Position numbers and translations under genes: made by a program. A DNA stretch of 64,000 bases. It comes from Lucifuga dentata (taxonomy: Eukaryota > Chordata > Actinopteri > Ophidiiformes > Bythitidae). Within the stretch, counting starts at the first letter, position 1, and the number at the start of each line of letters is the position of its first letter. This document shows, piece after piece, positions 12,787-32,752 of the stretch. Under the pieces are notes generated by a model that ran no database searches, was not told the DNA's origin, and saw nothing but the letters and a program-made list of their open reading frames with translations. The stretch spans positions 62,001-126,000 of the forward strand of contig VXCM01001256.1 of the NCBI GenBank assembly GCA_014773175.1, given 5' to 3'.

Positions 12787-13582
12787 ACCAGAGAGTTTTG
12801 AAACATTTTACAAAGTTTATTTTATGTTTTTTATCTGATACTGCACTGCATGCAAAAGAAATTGTTTGCATTAAATACATATGACTGTCTAGCAACACTC
12901 AGTTATATTATGTAAGTAAATGAGAATGTGTTCCTGAAAAGTTAGAAAATGTGCTAGACTATAAAACGGGTCTGGATAAAACAGGAGATTTTAAGGCACA
13001 GGAGAACAAATATCTAATGTGAGGTTTTCATTCATTCATTTTTATCAGCCAGATAAAATGATTTTATATAGGAGAATAAATGCTGTGGAACATAATATTA
13101 ACAGGTAAATCTGTTCACAACAGATAAAAGATGAAATTTCTATTACTGATCTTGTGGGTACATTATGATTTAACACAAAATACATTTATTGCATAAAATC
13201 ACAGTAAATTTAGCTATTCCTCTAAGAGTAATCTCACCAATACAACAAACCACAAAATGTGAACCTGTTGGCCTCATTGGATGTTTGCACACTGGTAAAC
13301 AGTCACACCTTTCCACACTGAGATCCTGACAGTGTATTTTAACAAAATGAATCCTGTTGTCAGTGTGGACACTTGACCACCACAAAATGACAAAACAAAG
13401 GAATACAATCTAAACGGCTGCGAGCAGTTGAATCAAAACTGCATTCAGCAAAAGATATTTCACTTCTCTAAATCCCAGACCAGCTGGTATGCTGTGTGCA
13501 ATTTACGCATGATATGATTTCTGATTTATGCCTACTGTAGCTTTTGATCCTCTAGCTAGACCCACAATCCACTTTGAGGGGC
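12787..13582. other. Intergenic between senp5 and crb1 (convergent 3' ends)
   Basis: No exon found. I searched the minus strand here for a canonical Crumbs cytoplasmic tail ending ERLI and did not see one. Confidence 0.45.
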
Positions 13583-14578
13583 CTAATCATTAATGTAGAA
13601 TCCCCAGTCTATTTCTGGGCCATCGTCAAGCCGTATGACCAGGTAGGACACCAGCTGGAACAGATTCTGCCACAAGCCCGAGAAGAGGTAGATGTAGAAG
13701 TCGCTGACATCGACCTGGCAGTGAATACCAGAGTAGTTTAAATCACACACACACTCAAAACTGTTGATGTAGTTGAGACAGAAGCCTCCGTTCATGCATG
13801 GCTCTGAGGCACATTCATCCACATCCTTCTCACACCTGAAAGAAAGGCAAGAAGGGAGAAAGAATAACTGCTGAAATTCGTAAAAGAAACATGTTCAACA
13901 GGACGGTGGCGAATTTGAGTTTGGCTACTTGTGTTTATAAATAAACACCTTTTCCTCCCAAATTCATCTTAGAAATTTAGACATTTTCAAATAAAAATTA
14001 GTTATGATGCAAAACCATTTTTGCGTGAAGATAACAAAATAACCTGTTTTCATATTATTACTTGTGACAGAATCACTTGCAAAATCTGAAACTAATTTTT
14101 GCAGAATATCAATTTATGTCAAAGAACAACCAGAATTATGACATTGGATAAATATTCTATTTTTAATTTGTGTAAAAACAACAAATAACCATTAAAAGAA
14201 TCTGAATCTAACCTTTACACAATTACAAAACTTAGGAAAGAAATCTCAACAATCTGCTGTTCACAGCTAGAACCTCAGTGCTTATTCCAGTGAAATAGTA
14301 GGTGTGACAGTGGTATGTTAAAGTGTACAAAATGTTGAAATTTAACATGAAATAAAGTCAAATAGGAAACCTTAGCACAGGATGTTAGACAATGTTTGAC
14401 AGTAAGAAAAATCTGATAATAATATGTTGGCCAATATTACTTTTCTTTTACATAGACACCATTTTTAGTGAGGATCTGCAAACTTGGTGATTACAGAGAT
14501 ACAGTAGCAGGATTTTTGATAGTAATAACAGTATAAGTATAAGAATTCATATAACTACATGATATATATATATATATA

Positions 14579-14807
14579 CAGGATGTCCCAAAAAAATGTA
14601 TACACACTTTGAATGATTATAACTCAATCAAACTTACTTTTTTTTTTTTTTTTTTTTACAGGTACAACTGATTTGAAGTAATGGCAGAAGCAAGACTAAG
14701 CAAAAGATTCTACACTTGTCTTTAACTTGGATGATAAAACCTAGATATATCTTAATAAACATTGTATTTATAATCATTCAGAGTGTGTCATTTTTTGGGA
14801 CACCCTG
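14579..14807. mobile_element. Mariner/Tc1-type MITE
   Basis: About 229 bp in the last crb1 intron. Ends are inverted repeats of roughly 45 bp (CAGGATGTCCCAAAAAAATG at the left, with the reverse complement of CAGGGTGTCCCAAAAAATGA at the right) inserted in a TATATA tract, consistent with a TA target duplication. No transposase. Confidence 0.75.
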
Positions 14808-16923
14808 TATATATATATATGTATAAACAATTAAACATGAATTAAGAATGATAAGGATTAAATATACATAAAAATGCAACTAGCAATGAATTGAAAATTA
14901 ATTTTTTAAAAAAATATCTGCTCATATACTATATGTTTGTGAGAAGCAAATGTTGACCCATAATATTGGCTTGGCGATAGATTGGTCAGGCTCAAATATA
15001 GACATTATGACAGACCAATTTAATTTGGTTTTGTACAGAAATTATATTAAACGCATTGCTATTGAGAACTCTAAGCAGCCATAAGAGCAAACAGCGACCA
15101 CATGTGGTCAATCGAGGTTTCTCAACCTCAGGGTCAGACAGCAAAGAGGATTAAATGACCTACCACAGTCCTGTGAAACCAGGCAGGCAGTCGCAGGAGT
15201 TTTCTGTGTCAGAGCAAATCCCTCCATTAAAGCAGCTCTAGTTCCATTTTGTACCCTGACATGAAGATACAGGCAGCTGAGGAAATCTGAACAAACAAAA
15301 GAATACAAACAGAATTGATAAACTTTAGTTCAGAAGTTGAATTTAACATTAATTTAAAGAAACAATGTGTGCCGTAGTACTTATGGAGTTAACTCGATGT
15401 ACCACGGAACTTCAGGAATTTTCTCACTGAAAGAGAACATTTTATTAATGAGTACAACTCAGCTGGTTTAGCTACATTTATGGTGTGTTGCTGTAACTAC
15501 AGAGGGAAATATTGTGTTTTTATTCCACTATATCTGTCTGATGGCTGTAATTCCTATTTTCTTTGCAGACTTTAAATTCAACATAAGGCAGACTAAAATG
15601 TTGTTTGGACAAAACATCTTGTATATCAGCTTTGTTTCAGCTTGATGGCACAATGCATTTTAGACAAGAGGTTTACCCAACAACAACAACGTACCTAAAG
15701 TGTATGTGGGTGGTATATATTGGGCTTACACGTGCAAAAAAACAGTATGGCCCTTTAATGCATCAACAGTTTAACACTCTGACAGGTACCATTCTTCATA
15801 GTGAGTACTATTACCTTGGATACTTGAGTGTTTCACTGCTAATACTTACTTTAGAAATTTGAATGCATGACTTATATAATATGCTTAAAGGGCACTTTCC
15901 TCAGTTTTATGCTGCTGATGTAAGATTGCAGTCATTGTCACTGACACACAAAGCAGGAAGAAACTTACTTGCAGTATTGGCCTGTCATATTCTGAGGGCA
16001 GAGGCATGTGTAGTTCTGGAAGCCTCTGAGGCACGTGGCACCGTTGTTACAATTGCACACATATTCACTTCTACCTCACAATGTGCGCCTCTTTATCCTA
16101 AATCACACACACTCATAACCCTCAGAAAGGATGGTGCAGCGACCATAGACGCAGGGACTAGAGGCACATGTGTTTGCTGGGTCTTGGCACACTGGCCCTG
16201 CCCACTCAGGGAGACATATGCAGTGGTACATGTCAAACAGGTCTTCACACACACCCTTGTTCTGACAGGGGTTGGGCGAGCACACACTGGCTCCCCAGAA
16301 GCCGTATTGAGGGGGTGTGTTTCTGTTCTTCCTCACAAACTGCTCCTCCTGAGGCCTGGGGAAATTTAGTTCTGTATCTCTGTGGAAAGGAAGAAGAAGC
16401 CCTCCGATCTCCACAGGGCCCAGACACCCAGAAAAATCCATACCATCATCCAAGCTCAGTGCCCCCAGGAAGATGTCTGCTCCATTTCTAAGAAAGTCCA
16501 AGTTCCCAGTAATGAAACTGGACATGTGGAACTCCTCTTTACCTCCATCTACAGCCATGATCCACCTGGATGTTTGGAGTTTCTGATTCTCCATTTTGAG
16601 CTCCACAGTGTGCCACTCCCCATCACTAATTGGACCCAGGGTTTGTAAAGCCAGATTGGGGGAATCCTTGAGAACCCCAGCCTGGAGCTCTATCAGCAAA
16701 CGGGAGTCATGGAGGGAAATGGTAAGGTAGTTAAAGCCCTTCTGTGCATGGAGTAAGGAGGCATCAGATTGCCTTGTACGAAGGTTGAGGAAGACACTGC
16801 TGAGGTTCCGGTTGATCCTCCCATTGTCCTGATAGTGCAAAATGCTGCTTTCACGCCTAAGTGTCACATTAGCCAAACCTAGAAGAGAGGAATGGAAGAG
16901 AGCATTTATAAATGCAGGTTGTG

Positions 16924-16929
<6 letters not shown>

Positions 16930-17000
<71 letters not shown>

Positions 17001-17162
17001 AAATTAAATCAGTATTGATTCAATAACATAGCCCTGCGATAGACTGGCGATCTATCCAGGGTGTACCCCGCCTCTCGCCCTATGACCGCTCGGATAGGCT
17101 CCAGCTCCCCCGTGACCCTCAACAGGACAAACGGGTTTAGAAAATGGATGGATGGATGGATT
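16930..17162 (+). repeat. Poly-A tract and teleost SINE-like repeat tail
   Basis: A run of about 66 A (16930-16995), followed at about 17030-17162 by the 3' part of a very common fish interspersed repeat (GACTGGCGATCTATCCAGGG, then CTCGCCCTATGACC, then a TGGA-repeat tail). In a crb1 intron. Confidence 0.7.
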
Positions 17163-20100
17163 CAATAACATAAAATTGAGTAACTTTATTCTAACTTTTA
17201 TTCATTGGTTACTTAATTTGTGCCAGAACCTCTATACCAACTATTAAACTGCATAACATATAAAACAGACTGTGAACAATTTAAATACTATACAGTCTGA
17301 TGGGTCATTGGCAGTAAACGTGACATATCCAGCAAACTTGTCACTATAAATTTCCACAGGCATCTAGGGGTGGACATAATCTTACCAGGGATTACCTTGA
17401 TTTAAGGGAATCCTATATAGGATCGCTGCCTCAACTCTGTTCCCTACTGTAAGCAGCCACGCTAAGTAATTATTGCCTACACTTTAGAGCCATAAAGGGA
17501 ACACGTGCAGACAGTCTGTTCAGTTGGCACAAACTAAGCTCAGAAATAGACTGATATGATTAAAAGTTTACACTTTATGCCATATTTATAATGGAACCTA
17601 TATTTTTAAGACTCCGAAATAAAAAAAATGGCAACCACGTCTGTGCACAATTAAAATTTTTCTTAAGAGGGAATGGCAACCTGCAGCACATCTTAGAGGA
17701 AGTCAATTACACGGGTATGCAGGAGATGCTGTGAAAAATGAAGATGCTGAGTGCAGCTATAGAGTCACACAGCATGGAAAGCTTCACCATCAGCTACTTG
17801 TGTGTTTTGTTGAATAAAAGTTTCTACCAACAAACTGAAGATACAGCTCAGCAACAGCAAGCAGGGATACAGATGATCACACTAAATCTGTGAACCACTT
17901 GACTTTAAATGAAATTGTTTTATGTTAGTAATTTGTTTGAGTGTTTGTGCAAAGTTGAAAATGCATTTGGGAGTCTGTAGCTGTGATTTGATTAGCCATG
18001 GAGTCGTGAGCAGGGTCTCTGTCTCTGACTCAGGAAGAATGACTTGGTATTTGGACTTGGCATTCAGTAACACCAGTTAGCAAGTCACACCAGTTAGTAA
18101 AACCAGTAGCAATAGACTGGTATGTGTATAATAGTGTACAGGACTGGCAGGTGGGATAGTATATTGTTTGAAAAAAATACTATGAAATGCCATGGGGCAT
18201 TAAAATAGTTGTAGACCCCTGATTTATAACACTAATTAAAATCATTGGCCTTATAAAAAAAATACATTTTTAAGAATTTTAATTGCTCTTTCTGAGATAA
18301 GAAGTCTAACAGCAAGTTCATCATCTCAACACACTCACACTCAAAGCCCTGAGAATGAGGCCGGCATACTGTGGCGGTCGGGCAGGGAGACAGCTCGCAC
18401 CATTTCACCTCCTCACAGCGCTGCCCCGCAGTGTTGGGAGGGCAGTTACAGATGAAGTCATCCCACATGGAGTAACAAACTCCCCCGTTGAGACAGGGAT
18501 CAGCCTAATAAAGAAAAACAACAACTTAAATCAACAAACCAGTGCCTGCTGTCACTTTACAAAAATGTCATCAGTCCTATAGATAGGAATAAAAACACAT
18601 TGCTAGCTCATCACGGACATTATATGGACATCATCTCTGCCAGTCTGCCTGAAACTCACAGTACAGGCATCGTCACTGCTGCATCCTCGTGCAACATTGA
18701 CGAGTTGCTGCAGATTGTGAGATTCCACCAAAGTTGTTATGGGATAGAACTGCAGTCGTCTGTTGTTAATCCTCAAATCCTGGACACAACCCTTGAAGTA
18801 ACCACCAAATGTACCAGAGGCCCTCAGGTCTGGTAGCCCCCCAATGTAGACAAGGTCCCCAGGTTGGGCTTGGATATGCCTAATGGGGATGGAGCCCTGG
18901 TTCTGGGATGACTGGAACAAAATGGCCACCGTGCCTTCCAGCTTGACAGTCACCAAATGGAAATGGCCGTCACTGACCACACCCTGACCAATTAGAGTCT
19001 CAAAGTTGTTGACCTGAACTTTGACCCTGCCCCCCTCCAGCCACAAGCGAAGGTACTGGCTGGTGCTGTTGGCCAGGATTAGGAGGAGGCCGCTGGACTG
19101 TCTCGTGCGGATGAACATGGATACAGTCAGAGTATTGCCTGGATGAGCGTCTAATGAGAAGACAGCATAACTCTTCAAGTCTTTGGTTCCGAACCTGGCA
19201 GTGATGTACTCTGTATGGGTACACAGTGAGGGAGAGAGAGGGAAACATTCATGATTGTGTATCTGGATGAATTACAAAATGGAATATTCGCAGTTTTTGC
19301 AGACTATTTCCAGCATTGTTTTGATCGTAATTTTTAAAAAAAATTCTAATTCTGTCAATTGAAAACAAGAAACAGCTCAAAAAGTCTGACAAAAAAGCCT
19401 CAGAATGCCATTTATAACAGGCTGGAATGCAAAGCAGGCGAGGTCCTAAGATTCTTTGTCACTTCAGGTCACTGAAGGCCACTGAATCTCACGTTTTTTT
19501 AATCCTTGACTCAGGTGTTGCTGAAGGCCTTCTCATTCCATGACTGTGACTTTTTAAGCTCCTTTAAGGTTGACTAAATAAGTTTGTCATGTTGCAGGAT
19601 AGCAATGGTCGGAGATATCCACTGAGATTTCTGCGGTGACATGACTGAGGCTAAACGTAATTTGGCCTGTAAGTAGAATTGTGGCAGTGTCCTCCAGCCC
19701 TGATTTCTAATAAATGCTACAGGCAAAGAATACATGCAGTGGTGTTAGTGTGTGCACAGCTTACCCTCTACACAGTTGGTTCCCTCATACGGTCTGTGGC
19801 ACTCGCACATGTAGCTCCTCCAGCCCTGCCTCACACAGCGCCCTCTGTTCTGACATGGACTGTCATCACATTTGTCTTTGTCGCTGCATCCCAAAGTGAT
19901 GTTTGCCTGGGCAGCAGAATCTGCTGGCCTTATAACAGGCACCACAAGATTAGAGTCCACAAAAACATCCCTGAAGCAGCCCCGAAAAGCAGCCAAGTAG
20001 TCTGCTACATCCTCTGCTTTGTCTGAAGCCCAGCTCTCCCCTGCTGCTCCCACAATGAGGCTTTGGTGGACAGATCCTGGCTGGGGGAGATCAGAGGCTG

Positions 20101-21293
20101 GTTCAAGCAGCTGGATCTCAGTGTTTGAATCCCTGATGCAGCTTCCTTCAGTGCAGAGGAGTCTGATCAGGCTGACCACACTACCCAGCGATGCCTCCAC
20201 TGTGTGCCACTTGTCATTGGACATGTAATCTGGAAGCTCCTGGACCAGTGTACTGGACCCTCGACCTCTCAGGCTGCAGAGACAGAGATGTCCATTTATC
20301 AGCTTGACGCTGAGGAGCAAGTCATCCACTCTGTGCTGCAAGAGGGTGCTGGCTGGCTATCCTGTTCTGAAGCTAAATGTAACCTTAAGAGGGGCCTCTG
20401 GTTCCTGAAGCGGAGTCTCTATGTACATGTAGCCTTGGGATTCAAATGAGAAGACAGTGGAAATCTGGCATTTTGGCCCCGTGAAGCCATCAAGGCAGGT
20501 GCATGAATAAGTGTGCTGACCATTTATAAATAGGGGCGAGCATATTCCTCCATTCTCACATTGTTTGTCATCACAGCCTGAAAGTGCAATTGTGCAGGTC
20601 TGTCCACCATACAGTTGCCCATTTTGGCTCTGTTGGGAGCAAAGACATCTAAAACCTCCATTTTGGCTCTCACATATGCCACCATTTTGGCATGGCTGTT
20701 GTCCGCATCCATTGATTACCTCATCAGAGAAAGTGCCTAAAAGGACAATTAGATCCATTTACTGCATTTTAAAACAAAAATCAAACTGCATGCAACTGTG
20801 TCATTGTTGTTCAACAGGCTGCCACAAAATCCATTTAGTGCAGTAGTGGTTATATTAACCTACTGTAGTAGGTTCCATACTTAAGATTAAAAAACACATG
20901 TTAAAGTATACTACTTCAGCAATTACATAACATAAAATTTGGAGGTCTAAGAATGCCATTAGTTGTACACATATAAGGTAAATCTAATTTTTGCAAGTCT
21001 TGCACATTTATGTGTATTAGTTTTGATAGCAGAATAATCTGAACTGAGCTCAACAGAATGTTTGTTGTAAATATTATGATAATCACGTCGACTGACAATC
21101 CCAGAAAAATACACTGATTAAATTTTAAAGACAGCTGCCAACTTTGTAGGCTTAAATAATAAAACATATTGCATTGTAAGTATTATTAATAACAAAATTT
21201 ACATCACAGATACAAATACAAGTAAGTAAGATTAGTAAGATTACCTGCATAAAGCAGCCATAAAATCCAGATCTGTATGCTGAATCTCAACAT

Positions 21294-22700
21294 TGTCCTT
21301 AACTCCTCCTAATTAATGGATATTTGACATTGTCTTCATTTTAGCTCACAGAATGGAGAATACATGTGCAAATTCATCTTCAGCTCTTCTCCTCCATTGT
21401 TGTGTTCACTGTTTACTGCTTGGAGCACAACAGGCCAGATAGGAGGGATTAAGCTAATGCACTTATGTCTTACACGTTGCATGCTGGCAATGGGAGGAGT
21501 TCAGGTGGCTAATTTGAGTGACTAAAATCTTTCAGAAATAGCTCTCTGATGTATGTAGACTTACAGAAGTGACACAGATGTCTTCCTGATGAAACAATGA
21601 GATGTGAGATGTGAGATGTGTACACTGGATTGTAAATTAATAATATCACACACATTACAAATGTGGGCAATATTGCCACATTTCCCAGCAGCTCTGGAAT
21701 ACATATTCTGTAATGCATATAGGCAGGAACTAAAACAACTTTCCTCCACAGGCATGAACTCACTGTCAATGCAACCTAACTACAAGTCATTTCTAAAAAG
21801 CAAGCAGTCTGCATATAAGCAATAATAACAGGATAATTGTACATTTTTGTTTTTTTAATAGTTGCTCTGGCAGCTCTGATCTTACCATCTTATTCATTGT
21901 CATTCACTGTTTTGGTCTTTAAATGTGACCAGGACCAATCTTTTGGCATACCAGCAGCATCTTCATGTCTGGCTGTCCCAGTACAGATAATGTTCTCCAA
22001 CTGGCTCAGTCAATCAGAGCTCGAGCAATCTACTGTCAGCTCCTTCGTGTTGCATGTTGGACCAGGTGATGTGGCAGGGTCATCACTCAAATGACCCAAG
22101 GGTTACATTTGGGTCCAAGCGTTGCTATTTTTCCTACCTATAATGTAGGAAAAATCAAGTTTACAAAAAAAAAAAGTATTTTTTATTTTATTTTTTTTTA
22201 TTCATGCAATATGAAAATTTCAAATAATTAGATTTATTTATTTATTTATTTATTTTTGCCATCAGGTCAAAAATTTATGAGGGTGGTAGGGTTGAACTGG
22301 GATTAAGTTATGTTCAACATTTCTAAAATCCTGGCTATGCATATAGTAGTGTGTGCCAGAACTCCTGGACATATTTCTTTAGGTAAAAGCAGACAAGTGA
22401 CATCCATTTCTGCAGGCTGATGTGGAGGTTTAGCTAGATAAAACACTGAGAAGATAACACAGCAGTAAGCACTGTAGGTTTCGTTTTTTTTTTTTTAAAC
22501 TTTAGACTACATTACCCATAATGTCCTCGTCTCAGTATATTAAACCTTATAATCCCGCAGAGCACATTCACCACCTTCACTCAAAGGTGATTATTTTACG
22601 TTTGTCACTCCATTTACACTATATTGGAATAATACAAGCATTAAACCTTGCGTTATTTTTATTGCCGTGTTGCTTTTGTTGACACAAGCGCACGAGAAGA
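21294..22700. other. Intergenic between crb1 and zbtb41 (divergent 5' ends)
   Basis: No exon, RNA gene or recognisable transposon seen. Contains short T-rich and (ATTT)n stretches around 22180-22255. It should hold crb1 upstream control sequence, but I recognise no specific site. Confidence 0.45.
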
Positions 22701-22716
22701 CAAAAGCTCTCAATAG

Positions 22717-22888
22717 CCAATCAACAAACGGCTTGTTACGATGTCCGACATCTCTTATAAAAGCGATGGGGAAAATGGGGCGTAGCTAATAGTTATTCAG
22801 AAAATTTCTCTTTTACTGTTTATTTTTGCAGTTTTAAACATTTAGCGGAGCTGTACTGCGCTTTGCAAACGCTGCCTGTATCCATTAG
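22717..22888 (+). promoter_or_regulatory. zbtb41: zbtb41 core promoter and noncoding exon 1
   Basis: CCAAT box at 22717-22721 and TATAAAAG at 22756-22763, about 35 bases apart. A CpG-containing leader then ends at a strong donor (ATTAG|GTAAGA, GT at 22889-22890). Exon 1 would start near 22790 and splice to the coding exon, whose acceptor TTTTCAG is near 24463. Motif spacing is good; transcript support is lacking. Confidence 0.6.
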
Positions 22889-23392
22889 GTAAGATAAAAA
22901 AACAAACAAACATCCACGTACGTGTTAAATTTCCGGGTAGCAGTTAGGGTCGTTTGTCAACATTCTCCTCTGAGGGGGGCCCGACCGTCCAAACAGATAA
23001 CATAGGGGTCCTTGAGGTGGAGAGTGAATTTACGAATGCAGCGGTAGTCATTATTTACAGGATTTTTGGATATAATTATTATTTTCTAAAATGACGCCAC
23101 GTTTCATTTAGGCCTAAAACTGTATCACATTGAGTAGTAGTCCAAATGCTTTGTTTCAGTAATGTCCCAGTATAACGATATATGTGCATCTTCGGATGGA
23201 CCGTTGTCAAATATTTGGAGTGTGTTCGCCAGTGGCAAAGTTATGTTGTTTTAAGTGTGTCCTGTTTGCCAATAATGGAGGATGCGCGGGCAGCTAAGGG
23301 CTTTATCAAAATAATTTATCCGTAAAACCTCGCCGATACCGATATCTACGGAGCCCCTAAAGTCCCAAAAAAAATGATTTGTTTTTATCTTG

Positions 23393-23573
23393 TGCGCACG
23401 AGATAATAACTTGTGCACACAACTTGTTCCCACAAATAATTATCTCGTGCGCACAAGCTAATTTAGTATATATTAGAGTAGTTATTTCCTTCTTTTTGCC
23501 ATTTCCCATGTGCACAGCCTGCTCAAAATGGACATAATTATCTCGAGATAATTATCTTGTGCCCCCAAGATAA

Positions 23574-23624
<51 letters not shown>

Positions 23625-23647
23625 TAATAATCATAATCATAATAATN

Positions 23648-23692
<45 letters not shown>

Positions 23693-23740
23693 TAATAATC
23701 ATAATCATAATAATAATAATAATAATAATTTTTGGGACTT
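23393..23740. repeat. Palindromic GTGCGCAC repeat and (TAA)n microsatellite
   Basis: From about 23393 to 23570 are several copies of a short palindromic unit (TTATCTCGTGCGCACAAG and its complement, with ATTATCTCGAGATAAT). These are followed by a long AAT-type microsatellite to 23740 with a single-N join at 23647. In zbtb41 intron 1. Confidence 0.75.
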
Positions 23741-24491
23741 TAGATATCCCTATTTCAACGTAAAAAAGATCTAATAACGATATTGGTCATTGTTACTTTA
23801 TAAAATACCCACAATTCAAACAACCATTTATGGCAAGGACCCCTCACATGTAGTTATTAAATAGTGACAAATATAGGATATTTTACAGGTTAAGAATAAA
23901 GTTTGTTATTAAATATGACAGTATTATCAAATAATGATAGTAATACATTTTGACTAGTCAGATTTACAGCAAACATCTATTACACACAGAAATATAACAA
24001 ATAGTGAGCTCGAATTAGTAATAGGAAGGGGCTAAAAAAATATAGTCTACATCAAAAGTCAGCATATGAAACATCCCAGGAACCAAATATAGCCTTTGTG
24101 TTTTTTTTGGACTAAATATATTTAGAAAAAGAATGTTTTTTTAATTGTGCAAATTTTAAATGTTGTTACCCTGCTGCAATAAAGGTCTGAACATAAACAT
24201 AACTCTTGTACTAACAGTGTTTCAGTGCCCATATTTCATTGTGCGCCAAGGAACTGGCACATTTTGAAGTTTTAAGACAATTAACACCCTTTCACCTGCA
24301 AATCACCAAACCATGTTTAATTACAGCCATGACCTTTTGCATATCTGCTAACATGTACAGTAATACCGATATATCTGGGATAAGCAAATACAAGTCCCAG
24401 AGCAACATAGTAGCTTTTCATGTTCAGTCTAAGCACTTTTGTTTTTATTCCTCTGGTTTTCAGTGCTGGCTCATCGTAGTCCATCAGAGCA

Positions 24492-32752
<8,261 letters not shown>

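Larger units (their letters stand above)
13583..21293 (-). pseudogene. crb1: Crumbs homolog 1, reading frame disrupted
   Basis: Apical polarity protein of photoreceptor and Mueller cells. Seven minus-strand exons with consensus splice sites: 21293-21245 (signal peptide, starts MLRFSIQIWILWLLYA), 20736-19765 (two EGF, LamG-1, EGF), 19210-18660 (LamG-2), 18504-18339 (EGF), 16878-15969 (LamG-3, EGFs), 15286-15164 (EGF) and 13835-13583 (EGF, membrane segment, tail). Exon phases agree throughout. Similarity to CRB1 is strong (for example YIGGLPDLRASG, QTSRWIMAVDGG, WCEKDVDECAS across a splice). In-frame damage: TAG at 20359-20357; in the 16103-16055 stretch a TG-unit contraction giving TGA (16105-16103), a TAA in the shifted frame (16095-16093) and a second shift back; TAG at 15240-15238. 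The predicted tail ends GPEIDWGFYIND, without the usual PDZ motif. The gene identity is firm. Loss of function is likely, but sequencing error is not excluded. Confidence 0.85.

Noticed and set aside
18603..18836. Plus-strand ORF opposite crb1 LamG-2
   Set aside because: Antisense shadow of a coding exon with no support of its own; the same applies to plus-strand ORFs at 15.9-16.6 kb and 19.7-20.8 kb.
23574..23740. CRISPR-like regular repetition
   Set aside because: It is a simple AAT microsatellite with no spacers, in a eukaryotic genome.
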